48,042 nucleotides of DNA, from positions 1 through 48,042 of the forward strand of contig JAGALB010000034.1 in the NCBI GenBank assembly GCA_017625405.1, written 5' to 3'. Source of the DNA: Ruminiclostridium sp. (GTDB taxonomy: Bacteria; Bacillota; Clostridia; Oscillospirales; Ruminococcaceae). Made by a program: the position numbers and the translations under genes. The notes beneath the pieces were generated by a model. The model was not told the DNA's origin and searched no databases. It saw only the letters and a list, made by a program, of their open reading frames with translations. Positions 1 through 7,038 of this stretch are shown one piece after another (within the stretch, counting starts at the first letter, position 1; the number at the start of each line of letters is the position of its first letter).

Positions 1-1319
1 CTGTCTGCGTTAGCGATAGTTATAGCTTTGTCGGAAAGGATGTTCAGCACTTTAGTCCTCTGAGAGTAGGTGTAGTCCTTGCCGTACACCAGCGTTTCGC
101 CGCTTTTTGTCGCGCTGACGCTGAACTGTGTTCCATGTACGAACTCTATGAACGAACCATTATTGTATTCGTATACTGTGGACGTGTTGCCGACCTTTAC
201 AGTGTGGTTCTCTGCTGTGACGTATGCGTAGATCTTTGTCTCGTTGCCGTGACTGTCGGGGTAGTCAACACCGTCGATCACGATGTCTTCGCCGTTCGGG
301 TTGTCTATTTCAAGCAGATATACGGGTGTGGTGCCGTCTGCAAGGGTGGGTGTGACAGGCTCGCCGCCTTCAAGGACATAGTCACCAGTCTGAACTCCGC
401 TACCGATGGCAGGTGCAGGAGAATCGCCGTAAAAAGAATCGCTATACGTTGAACCTATAGCATTCACAGAGCCGCCGCTGATGATGATATTATCAAGTGA
501 GCCATTATATCCGCCGCCGATACCTGCGCCACCCGCAGCGCCTGTTGCTGTAACGACAGCTTTATCTGTTATTGTAATATTTGCGGCTGAACCATTAGAT
601 CCGCCGCCGATGCCTGCGCCGTAGTCGCCGCCCTGCACGGAAAGAGAGCCTGTGCCGCAGATAGTCAGCGTTCCGACGCTATCGTCTGCGCCGTTCTTCT
701 GCAGACCTGCACGCTCTAGGCCACTCTTCAGCGTATTAGTCGTGCCGTCAGCAAGTGTGATTGTTACATTGCCCGTGCTGTTGTCAGCTATTTGGAATGC
801 ACAAGCACGCTGTGTCGCCGAAACATCAATATTTACCCCTGCAAGGGTGATGTTTGCGGAAACGTCGCTTGCAACCTCAATTCTGTTGGTTGTAGGTGTT
901 GAGGGGGTTTTATTTGCGATTGTGACAGGTGTTGCTGTGTTTATAATCAGTACACCGTTTTCGTAGGTGTAATCTACGCCCTCTGTGCCACCTGTAACAG
1001 TGAAATCACCCGTAGCCTGCCTTATCTGCAGGTGAAGAGTACTGTCTTTCTGAATACTGTAATCCTGGAGGGTATTGCCATCTTCTAACTGTTTGTCTGC
1101 GAATGTGAGTATTTGTGAATCAGGAGCAATTCCTTCTTTTTCCTGGATTTTTGCTTTTACATCTTCAATTCTGTCTGTTGGTTCGACCTCTAATGTAATA
1201 TGCTTATTTTCAGGTGTCTTAACAAATATCTGCATTGCTGATGCCGTAACTCCCAGTGCAAAAAGTCCCGTTATGCTTATCGTCATAATGACAAAAAATC
1301 GTAAAAGTTTTACTTTCAT
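1..1319 (-). CDS. Secreted ubiquitin-domain protein, partial (3' end beyond window)
   Basis: The frame is open from the ATG at 1319 to the window edge (about 439 residues, no stop). Residues 1-28 form a signal peptide (MKVKLLRFF, hydrophobic core, ends TASA). The residues just after it start MQIFVKT and run for 72 residues as a ubiquitin fold: by hand alignment to human ubiquitin recalled from memory, 53 of 72 positions are identical. All seven ubiquitin lysines (6, 11, 27, 29, 33, 48, 63) are present. The LRLRGG tail is replaced by IRQATG and the chain continues. The rest is Gly/Thr/Asn-rich beta-strand-like sequence with GAGIGGGxNGS motifs near residues 237 and 267, and a module ([12 protein letters not shown]...TPVTIAN) that recurs at the window edge, as in secreted beta-helix or surface proteins. 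It has a good ribosome site (AAAGGAG, 7-8 bp before ATG) and its own promoter. The ubiquitin domain probably came from a eukaryote; function unknown. Confidence 0.93.
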   Translation of the reverse strand, partial: MKVKLLRFFVIMTISITGLFALGVTASAMQIFVKTPENKHITLEVEPTDRIEDVKAKIQEKEGIAPDSQILTFADKQLEDGNTLQDYSIQKDSTLHLQIRQATGDFTVTGGTEGVDYTYENGVLIINTATPVTIANKTPSTPTTNRIEVASDVSANITLAGVNIDVSATQRACAFQIADNSTGNVTITLADGTTNTLKSGLERAGLQKNGADDSVGTLTICGTGSLSVQGGDYGAGIGGGSNGSAANITITDKAVVTATGAAGGAGIGGGYNGSLDNIIISGGSVNAIGSTYSDSFYGDSPAPAIGSGVQTGDYVLEGGEPVTPTLADGTTPVYLLEIDNPNGEDIVIDGVDYPDSHGNETKIYAYVTAENHTVKVGNTSTVYEYNNGSFIEFVHGTQFSVSATKSGETLVYGKDYTYSQRTKVLNILSDKAITIANAD

Positions 1320-1364
1320 AAGCTTCTCCTTTGATATATATAAGGATACAATTAATTATAATAA

Positions 1365-1393
1365 ATTATATCACAAACCTGCTGGATTTACAA
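1365..1393 (-). promoter_or_regulatory. Promoter of the ubiquitin-domain gene
   Basis: On the minus strand a -35 box TTGTAA (1388-1393) and a -10 box TATAAT (1365-1370) are separated by exactly 17 bp and lie about 46 bp upstream of the start codon. The gene is therefore probably transcribed alone by the housekeeping sigma factor. Confidence 0.7.
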
Positions 1394-1528
1394 GTTTTAT
1401 TTTAAAATACAGCATAAAAAATCTGCGTGTAATCTAAGAATGGATTTTTATTTAATATTAACTATAGCGGTTACGTGGGAGTTGTTTTTTTGATGGATAG
1501 TAAGACAAAAAATAAACCTGAAACAAGC

Positions 1529-1554
1529 GAGGACAGCACAAATGTGCTGTCCTC
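1529..1554 (-). terminator. Perfect 12-bp hairpin at the end of the resolvase gene
   Basis: GAGGACAGCACA and its exact complement are separated by 2 bases and overlap the resolvase stop codon. On the minus strand a T-rich run follows only about 13 bases later, so it is a plausible but not textbook intrinsic terminator. The interval 1320-1528 otherwise holds only the ubiquitin-gene promoter. Confidence 0.55.
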
Positions 1555-2170
1555 AACATTTCACCGAAATCTCCCGCATATTCTCATTAACCATGCGATA
1601 GAAAGTAGTCTTTTTAAGCCCAGTCTTCTTCATAGTAATAACCGCCGTCTGTTCCCCTTCAAGCCACTTTCTGCATTCATCAAAAAAGTTATCAGGAATA
1701 GCCTTCTTAGGTCTGCCGAAAGGTATGCCTTTCTGTAAGGCAATATCAATACCCTCACGTTGCCTGAGCTTGATTTTCTGACGTTCCTTTTCAGCAGTGT
1801 AGGCAAGTAATTCAAACACAATATTGGCAATGAGCGACTTTTCCAGGTCGCTCTTTTCTGCTGTATTCAGAATGGGCATATCGATAATTACTATGTCAAC
1901 GCCCATCTTCTGAAGCTCCTGCCACTCTTCTTTGATTTGTTCGTAGTTTCTGCCAAGTCTGTCAAGCTCTTTGACTACAAGAACATCCCCTCGTCGGAGC
2001 ATCTTATCTTTAAGTGCAAGGTACCCCTGACGATTGAAATCTTTACCTGAAAATTTGTCCGTGATAATATCGCGTTCAGCAACTCCATAGCTTGTAAGTG
2101 CCTCAATCTGTCTGTCGAGGTGCTGGTCGGTTGTGGAAACTCTTGCATATCCGAATGTCCGTCCTTTCAT
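1553..2170 (-). CDS. Small serine recombinase (resolvase/invertase family)
   Basis: This 205-residue site-specific recombinase has the resolvase domain first: GYARVS with the catalytic Ser at about residue 12, DKFSGKDFNRQGY, and KELDRLGRN with the conserved arginines. A short C-terminal helix-turn-helix (GLKKTTFYRMVNE) follows. The length fits the Tn3-resolvase/Hin type and not the large integrase type. I chose the ATG at 2170 because family members start MxxxxGYARVS; an in-frame ATG at 2284 would add 38 residues without family resemblance. AAAGGA lies 11 bp upstream. It probably resolves or inverts DNA within the element; a perfect 16-bp palindrome just upstream could be its site or an operator. 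Confidence 0.9.
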   Translation of the reverse strand: MKGRTFGYARVSTTDQHLDRQIEALTSYGVAERDIITDKFSGKDFNRQGYLALKDKMLRRGDVLVVKELDRLGRNYEQIKEEWQELQKMGVDIVIIDMPILNTAEKSDLEKSLIANIVFELLAYTAEKERQKIKLRQREGIDIALQKGIPFGRPKKAIPDNFFDECRKWLEGEQTAVITMKKTGLKKTTFYRMVNENMREISVKC

Positions 2171-2246
2171 ATATAATATTATCCTTTCATGCGTTCGTTT
2201 AAGTCGAGCCTTTTTGGGACATATACCACAAGTGCAAAACTGTGTT

Positions 2247-2262
2247 TTTTGAACGTTCAAAA
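2247..2262. promoter_or_regulatory. Perfect 16-bp palindrome upstream of the resolvase gene
   Basis: TTTTGAACGTTCAAAA is an uninterrupted palindrome in the 153-bp gap between the amidotransferase stop and the resolvase start. It could be a recombination half-site pair or a repressor operator. No family-specific res site is recognised. Confidence 0.4.
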
Positions 2263-2323
2263 CCTCGTTTTTACAGCGTTCCATAAGGTGTACTTTCTCG
2301 TATATATCCCTTTAGGTTTTGGT

Positions 2324-3259
2324 CTAACAATAATCGTAGTTCAGTATTTCCAGAACGCATATAAGCTCATCTGGGTCATAGAGAAGTTCTTCTATCTCGT
2401 CACTGGTATATCCATTACTGTAGAGAATATCAATACAGGCTTCATCTATTCCGAAGCTCCATGCAACATCATAAAGGTCATCAAGAACAGGCGTTGTTTT
2501 AATAAGCCTGCAATATCTCAGATACCAGTTGTCCCAGTCATCATAGTCAAAAGTTTTTCTTTCGATTTCTCCGAAGCAGTTGATTTTAAGGATATCACCC
2601 TCTTTGATTTCAAGCTCGTATTTAGGACGTTTTGAAATACCCAGTTTCTCCATAGTATTAGAGAGTATGTCCTTTGTGCTGGCATATAAGTAAAAGCCGT
2701 CATTGTAGAAGTTGTAAATGGTTAACGGATTGCTACCTCTTACGAAATATATACTATCTTCTTCGTCAAGGATAGTGAATACAAAAGAGCCTTTCAGAGT
2801 TTCTGCCATTATCTTGACAGACTCAAAACTCAAATGCTTTTCTTTCTCAATAAGCTGAACAGCAGCATAGCTGTCTGTTTCTATTGTGGTTTCAGGTATT
2901 TCCTTGTTCCTGTGAAGCAGATAGTCGTTTGATATTACTCCGTTATGAGCCAAAGCAAATTGTTGTAATCCTGCTTTGCCTATAAAGGGATGATTATTGT
3001 AGTTTAAGAGCTGATTACCTTGTGTAGTCATTCGGGTGTGTCCCATTATGACATTCACGTTATCAGGGAGCTTAAGCTTTAATTTATGGGCAGGCAATGG
3101 CCTTTTAAATACCGTTAGCTTGTCCGACTTATTAAAGGCATAACCTGTTGCATCTGTTCCGCGAATTTCACATTCCTTGGAAAGCACTTTTAATATTTTC
3201 TCTTTTGTCTTTGTAGATAGGCGGTGGTTGTAGTCTATAAGTCCGAAAACTGCACACAT
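2324..3259 (-). CDS. Class II glutamine amidotransferase-like protein
   Basis: This 311-residue Ntn-hydrolase begins MCAVFGL, so removal of Met exposes the nucleophilic Cys2 used to release ammonia from glutamine. Other family signatures are visible: RGTDATGY near residue 33, GHTRMTTQG near 73, AHNGVISN near 105 and ETDSYAA near 127. It resembles the glutaminase half of GlmS/PurF but has no synthase domain; the last 100 residues are acidic and unassigned. It lies 3 bp after the amidoligase gene, and its ribosome site is inside that gene's terminal Glu codons. Amidoligases of the glutamine-synthetase-like fold are known to pair with class II amidotransferases, so it probably supplies ammonia to, or trims the product of, its neighbour. 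The substrate is unknown. Confidence 0.85.
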   Translation of the reverse strand: MCAVFGLIDYNHRLSTKTKEKILKVLSKECEIRGTDATGYAFNKSDKLTVFKRPLPAHKLKLKLPDNVNVIMGHTRMTTQGNQLLNYNNHPFIGKAGLQQFALAHNGVISNDYLLHRNKEIPETTIETDSYAAVQLIEKEKHLSFESVKIMAETLKGSFVFTILDEEDSIYFVRGSNPLTIYNFYNDGFYLYASTKDILSNTMEKLGISKRPKYELEIKEGDILKINCFGEIERKTFDYDDWDNWYLRYCRLIKTTPVLDDLYDVAWSFGIDEACIDILYSNGYTSDEIEELLYDPDELICVLEILNYDYC

Positions 3260-3262
3260 AAT

Positions 3263-4354
3263 TTATTCCTCCTCTATGGTTTCAATTGGTTCGTTGATAT
3301 AAAGCCTGCGTTCTTTGAGATAAGTAATAAGTTCTGGATAAAACTCTTCATCAATACCTTCAACAAACTCTGTCCAGCTTACCTTTGATATTTCCTCATC
3401 ATTGAAAGTCATAGCGTACTGACAGATAAGGTCTACAAGCTCCAGAGTTGCAAGAATTGTATTGACTTTAAGCGTTCCTCTGAACATTCTGAATTCTACA
3501 GTGTTCCAGTTCTGTAAGTTGATACAGGAATATCTGCCGTTACAGCCTTTCTTTGCATGTTCAAGGATTTCTTTTGGTGTATTCTTGTAACCGTACCTTG
3601 CCGCCCAGCGGTTCATGGTGTACTCGTTCCTACGGCTGAAACGTAAGAGTTCTTCCCAATGGTGTTCCACAAAATACAAAACCCGTGAGATTCGTTCATC
3701 CTGAATCTCACGGGTTTCTCCGAAGGTTGTTCTGTTGACGTGGATATGTAATCCACAGGTTGTTGTCTTATGGCTCTTGTAATCTAAGTCCAATGCCTTT
3801 TCACAAAGCTTAGTCCATGGCATTTCAGACTTGTGATATTCCAGTGACATAGGGTGTGTTACTATTTCCATTCCATCATTAAGAGAGCCATCTGACTTGA
3901 TATATATGAGCTCATCATTGTAATTGGCAATATACAGAAGCTTATCAGCACTGCTTCTTGATTTACCGCCAACATCAATCTCAAGCTCCACGCCGAAATA
4001 TCGGTTACCATCACCATAGAATATTGGGTCTGGCTTGTAACTGTATTCATGTATTGAACCCTGGTCATAACAATTACTGCAATATGGGTTATCATAATCA
4101 TCATACTCGGCGCTATCCTGATGGATAACCCTGTTACATTCCTCGCATACAGTGTAGCACTCATCGTAGCAGCGCTGGCAGAGGACAATATCCGAATCCC
4201 CAGCGTTATCGTCCTGCCATATACGTCTTCCGCAATGGTCACAGATATATGTCTGGTCATCGAGACAATCCTGACAATAGAAGTCATCATCAAACCAGAA
4301 GCCTGTATCCTCGCTAAGCTCACAATGACAGCAGGCACAGATAATCTCACTCAT
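3263..4354 (-). CDS. Zinc-ribbon amidoligase (Amidoligase_2-like)
   Basis: This 363-residue protein has two parts. Residues 1-100 hold three or more pairs of CxxC/CxxxC motifs (CACCHC, CQDC, CDHC, CQRC, CEEC, CSNC), a LIM-like or zinc-ribbon array. From about residue 115 the sequence matches the amidoligase fold: FGVELEIDVGG, IKSDGSLNDGMEIVTHPMS, CGLHIHVNRTTFG and NTVEFRMFRGTL, with the conserved Glu, His and Arg of glutamine-synthetase-like ligases. Such enzymes are predicted to join amino groups to carboxylates using ATP. I start at the ATG at 4354, which has GGAGAGGAG 7 bp upstream and overlaps the previous gene's end (TGA-A-ATG); an upstream ATG at 4399 lies inside that gene. It is in an operon with DUF960 and a class II amidotransferase. 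The target is unknown. Confidence 0.82.
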   Translation of the reverse strand: MSEIICACCHCELSEDTGFWFDDDFYCQDCLDDQTYICDHCGRRIWQDDNAGDSDIVLCQRCYDECYTVCEECNRVIHQDSAEYDDYDNPYCSNCYDQGSIHEYSYKPDPIFYGDGNRYFGVELEIDVGGKSRSSADKLLYIANYNDELIYIKSDGSLNDGMEIVTHPMSLEYHKSEMPWTKLCEKALDLDYKSHKTTTCGLHIHVNRTTFGETREIQDERISRVLYFVEHHWEELLRFSRRNEYTMNRWAARYGYKNTPKEILEHAKKGCNGRYSCINLQNWNTVEFRMFRGTLKVNTILATLELVDLICQYAMTFNDEEISKVSWTEFVEGIDEEFYPELITYLKERRLYINEPIETIEEE

Positions 4355-4355
4355 T

Positions 4356-4637
4356 TCAGTACTCCTCTCCCAAAAGCATAGTTGTGTAGCTTCCGTCATC
4401 GATAACGAACACAGTTTCTGTTACAGGCTCAGTATCAAGCAGGTATTCACGCTGATATTCAGGCTGTTCCTGTTTGTGGACTATTTTCTGTCTGCTGTTT
4501 TCCTCGGTTAAATAGAAAAACTGAATGTAGTCCTTCGGCTCATTCAGTTTTTCAATCAGGTTCCATAAAAACAGTTGGGTTAGGAGAGGGATTCTCTCAT
4601 TGACGCCTTTGGTTAAGTAGGGATGGTTTGTAAACAT
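4356..4637 (-). CDS. DUF960-family small protein
   Basis: This 93-residue protein has the DUF960 pattern: MFTNxxYLTKGVNERIPLLTQLFLWNLI near the start, QKIVHxQEQPEY in the middle and the C-terminal VFVIDDGSYTTMLLGEEY. Family members are common on Bacillota plasmids and integrative elements and have no established function. A strong ribosome site (GAAAGGAG) precedes the ATG. It is the first gene of the amidoligase operon and is translationally coupled to the second. A terminator-like hairpin with a T-tract sits in its leader. Confidence 0.75.
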   Translation of the reverse strand: MFTNHPYLTKGVNERIPLLTQLFLWNLIEKLNEPKDYIQFFYLTEENSRQKIVHKQEQPEYQREYLLDTEPVTETVFVIDDGSYTTMLLGEEY

Positions 4638-4663
4638 TTTTAACTCCTTTCAGACATAAAAAA

Positions 4664-4686
4664 TGCTCAGGCGTTATGCCTGAGCA
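4664..4686 (-). terminator. Hairpin with T-tract in the DUF960 leader (possible attenuator)
   Basis: A 9-bp perfect stem TGCTCAGGC/GCCTGAGCA with a 5-base loop is followed on the minus strand by TTTTTTATG and then, within 20 bases, by the DUF960 ribosome site. A weaker stem (AGCGAG/CTCGCT, 4712-4728) lies further upstream. Either an upstream minus-strand transcript ends here or the operon is attenuated. The rest of 4638-4900 holds no gene I can support. Confidence 0.55.
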
Positions 4687-4900
4687 AAATTTTATGTTCC
4701 TTTAAAATGGTAGCGAGCATATCTCGCTCATTTTTATATTATGTAAGTGAAAGGATAGATAATTACAACAGTAGAAATTATAAGGAGTAATTCTTCTTAA
4801 GACGTTTACCCCTGACCGTATATCTATCTTATATACAGAATAATTAAAATAATCCATATTTTCTTAATATCAAATAGTTATATCATCGCAGACATTCTCA

Positions 4901-4916
4901 AGGTTATACATAACCT
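4901..4916. promoter_or_regulatory. Operator copy 1 (AGGTTAT-AC-ATAACCT)
   Basis: A 16-bp inverted repeat lies 21 bp upstream of the -35 box of the hsdM-like gene. Its sequence AGGTTA-N4-TAACCT is repeated downstream of the same promoter. It is probably bound by a dimeric repressor not identified in this window. Confidence 0.65.
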
Positions 4917-4937
4917 AAAAAATATTTTAAAAACCTA

Positions 4938-4966
4938 TTGACAAATCGAGAGTAATGATGTATAAT
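4938..4966 (+). promoter_or_regulatory. Consensus promoter of the restriction-modification remnant
   Basis: A perfect TTGACA (4938-4943), 17-bp spacer and perfect TATAAT (4961-4966) lie 68 bp before the GTG start. Such a strong promoter flanked by matching operators suggests tightly repressed expression. Confidence 0.85.
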
Positions 4967-4981
4967 GAAATTACAGAGATA

Positions 4982-4997
4982 AGGTTATTAGTAACCT
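4982..4997. promoter_or_regulatory. Operator copy 2 (AGGTTA-TTAG-TAACCT)
   Basis: This is the second AGGTTA-N4-TAACCT palindrome, around +10 to +25 of the predicted transcript and 81 bp centre to centre from copy 1. Half-sites AACCTA also occur at 4933 and 5013. A repressor bound here would block initiation or form a loop with copy 1. Confidence 0.65.
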
Positions 4998-5034
4998 AAT
5001 CAGAAAGTTCAAAACCTAAAAGGAGGAATTTCAA

Positions 5035-6750
5035 GTGACGAAAGAAAAATTACAAGAATTAAGAAATCTTGATACAAGCAAAGTTGAATTCTATCTGATT
5101 AACGAGTTAAAAGGAATAACGGGAAATGCGTATTATGCGGCGTTTTCTACTGCTTATGTTATAGTTAAATCCTCTGAAAACATAACAGCAGATATATCTT
5201 CCTTTGAAAACTTTTCAAGGGAATGTGCTATAAATTCAACAACCATTGAATTTTTATCATATTCCTTAAAGGGAGTTTGGGATTTCATAGCAAGAGCAAA
5301 AGGTATGTTTGATACTGATATGTATTTAGCATTTTTACTTTTCAGCGATTTGTCAGACACAAAATCGGATTTGACGGCAACCCCTGATAGTATTTCAGAG
5401 CTTGCTATTAGATTACTTGATATACAGAAAAGTGACAGAGTTGCTGATTATTTCACTGGAAGAGCATCATTTATCAGAGAATGCATTGTGCGTAATCTTA
5501 ATGCTAAGTATTTTGGTTTTGATATATGTGATTCTCTGAGTATAATCGCAACAATAAGAGCTGAATTTTTACAAAGCAATATTGAAATAGTACAGCAAAA
5601 TGTGCTCTCTATGGATTACGAAAATAAATTCAACAAAATTTTTGCCAATTATCCATTTGGAGTAAGAGTTACAAGCACCGATAATTCAAATGCACTTCAA
5701 TTTCTGAATAAAAGATTATCAATGTCAAAAAAAGTTATTTTTATGGATTGGCTCGCAAACACTACTATTATCAATACGCTTGCTCCAAATGGTAAGGCAG
5801 TATCTATTACAACAACAGGTGCCTTATTCAGGGGCGACGAAAGGGATATTCGTAAATATTTTATTGATAATGGCTACATCAACACAATTATCGCATTGCC
5901 AACAGGTATGTTTGAAACCACACGAATTTCAACAATACTGATTGTGTTCAGTCACAATAATCAGTCAGTAAGATTCGTAGACGCTCGTCAAATCTGCACT
6001 AAAGGAAGAAGATATAACACTTTCTCCAAAGAAAATATTGATGAAATAATTAACCTTTGCTCCAACGACGATAAATTAAGCAAACTTGTTTCAAAAAACG
6101 AAATCATTGATAAAGATTATAATCTTGACCCCAACACATACTTTGAAGCTGAAATAAATATACCTCACGGTACTATGTTTGAAACGGTAATAAAGAACAT
6201 CACTCGTGGAGCACAGCTTACAGCAAATCAGCTTGATGAGCTTTCATCCAATGAGCCGACCGAATACCAGTATTTAATGTTGTCTGATATTCGGAATGGA
6301 CAAATTGCGGAAGATTTATCCTATATTACAACAATAGAAAACAATCTTCTGAAATATTGTATAAAGGATAAGAGTATAATCATATCCAAAAGTGCTGCTC
6401 CGATAAAAACTGCTGTAGCTTCTGTCTCTGAAAAAGTAAATCTTCTCGCTACGGGTAATCTCTATGTTGTAGAAGTTGATACTGATAAAATCAATCCATA
6501 TTTCCTAAAGTCTTTCTTGGATAGTGATGTTGGAATTTTATCGTTGAAGTCAATTTGTGCTGGAACAACAATTCCCAATATTCCAATTGAGTCTTTAAAG
6601 AAGATGATTATCCCCGTTCCATCTATGGATGTTCAAAACACTATTGCTGAAAAGTATACAGCAGCTCAGAAAGAGTGCGCAAAACTTCAGGAGCAACTTA
6701 AACAGACAGAAATAAAGATGAGAAACATATATGAGGAAAACATTTCATAA
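5035..6750 (+). CDS. HsdM-HsdS-like fusion, degenerate N6-adenine methylase with one specificity domain
   Basis: This 571-residue protein aligns by pattern with type I methylase subunits. A helical N-terminus is followed by TPDSISELAIRLL near residue 116, a region at 136-146 (VADYFTGRASF) where AdoMet motif I (DPxxGxGxF) belongs, and ANYPFG at 204-209 where NPPF belongs. Residues from about 395 look like one HsdS half: a target-recognition domain, CAGTTIPNIPIESLKKMIIPVP, and a coiled coil (residues 540-565). Motif I lacks the usual glycines and motif IV has Tyr for the first Pro, so activity is uncertain. The GTG start has AAGGAGG 7-8 bp upstream. The mazF/hsdR remnants follow after 11 bp. 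It could be a regulatory DNA-binding remnant. Confidence 0.75.
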   Translation: MTKEKLQELRNLDTSKVEFYLINELKGITGNAYYAAFSTAYVIVKSSENITADISSFENFSRECAINSTTIEFLSYSLKGVWDFIARAKGMFDTDMYLAFLLFSDLSDTKSDLTATPDSISELAIRLLDIQKSDRVADYFTGRASFIRECIVRNLNAKYFGFDICDSLSIIATIRAEFLQSNIEIVQQNVLSMDYENKFNKIFANYPFGVRVTSTDNSNALQFLNKRLSMSKKVIFMDWLANTTIINTLAPNGKAVSITTTGALFRGDERDIRKYFIDNGYINTIIALPTGMFETTRISTILIVFSHNNQSVRFVDARQICTKGRRYNTFSKENIDEIINLCSNDDKLSKLVSKNEIIDKDYNLDPNTYFEAEINIPHGTMFETVIKNITRGAQLTANQLDELSSNEPTEYQYLMLSDIRNGQIAEDLSYITTIENNLLKYCIKDKSIIISKSAAPIKTAVASVSEKVNLLATGNLYVVEVDTDKINPYFLKSFLDSDVGILSLKSICAGTTIPNIPIESLKKMIIPVPSMDVQNTIAEKYTAAQKECAKLQEQLKQTEIKMRNIYEENIS

Positions 6751-6761
6751 GGGGGAATTAT

Positions 6762-7037
6762 ATGTACAAGTTCGGAGAGATTTATTTTGCAAATTTACCG
6801 GTTCAGCCTGACAGTAGAGTCCAGCAAGGATATAGACCTGTTCTTGTAGTATCCAATGACAAAAACAACTATTACAGCACCGTAGTATCAGTTGTTCCAT
6901 TGACTTCGAGCCGAACAAAACGTCATTTACCAACGCACATTAACAGGCACGAATTATCTTATTCAGCACTCGGCAGGCTCAGGCAAGTCCAATTCTATCG
7001 CTTGGACAGCTTATCGTCTTGCAAGCCTTCACGATGA
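6762..7037 (+). pseudogene. Truncated MazF/PemK-family toxin fused out of frame to hsdR DNA
   Basis: Residues 1-62 are a MazF-like endoribonuclease start: FGEIYFANLP, QQGYRPVLVVSND, VVSVVPLTSS and KRHLPTHI. The family normally continues another 45-50 residues. Here the remaining 29 residues (from NRHELSYS) are encoded by DNA that, in another frame, reads as the HsdR segment containing its P-loop. A recombination junction at about 6942-6948 therefore removed the toxin C-terminus, including half of the usual dimer core. No antitoxin gene is adjacent. A good ribosome site (AAGGGGG) remains, so a short protein may still be made but is unlikely to be an active toxin. Confidence 0.85.
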
Positions 7038-7038
7038 A

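Noticed and set aside
1320-1552. Left attachment site of the element
   Set aside because: No dpaB N-terminal sequence or copy of the right junction is present anywhere to the left, so the left end must be outside the window.
4354-4399. Upstream ATG (4399) as the amidoligase start
   Set aside because: It lies within the DUF960 gene and lacks a ribosome site, while 4354 has GGAGAGGAG and stop-start coupling.
1-4637. A bacterial ubiquitin-conjugation system formed by the ubiquitin-domain protein and the nearby amidoligase/amidotransferase
   Set aside because: The ubiquitin protein carries a signal peptide and lacks the C-terminal GlyGly, while the amidoligase and amidotransferase look cytosolic. 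No E1, E2, E3 or protease gene is visible.
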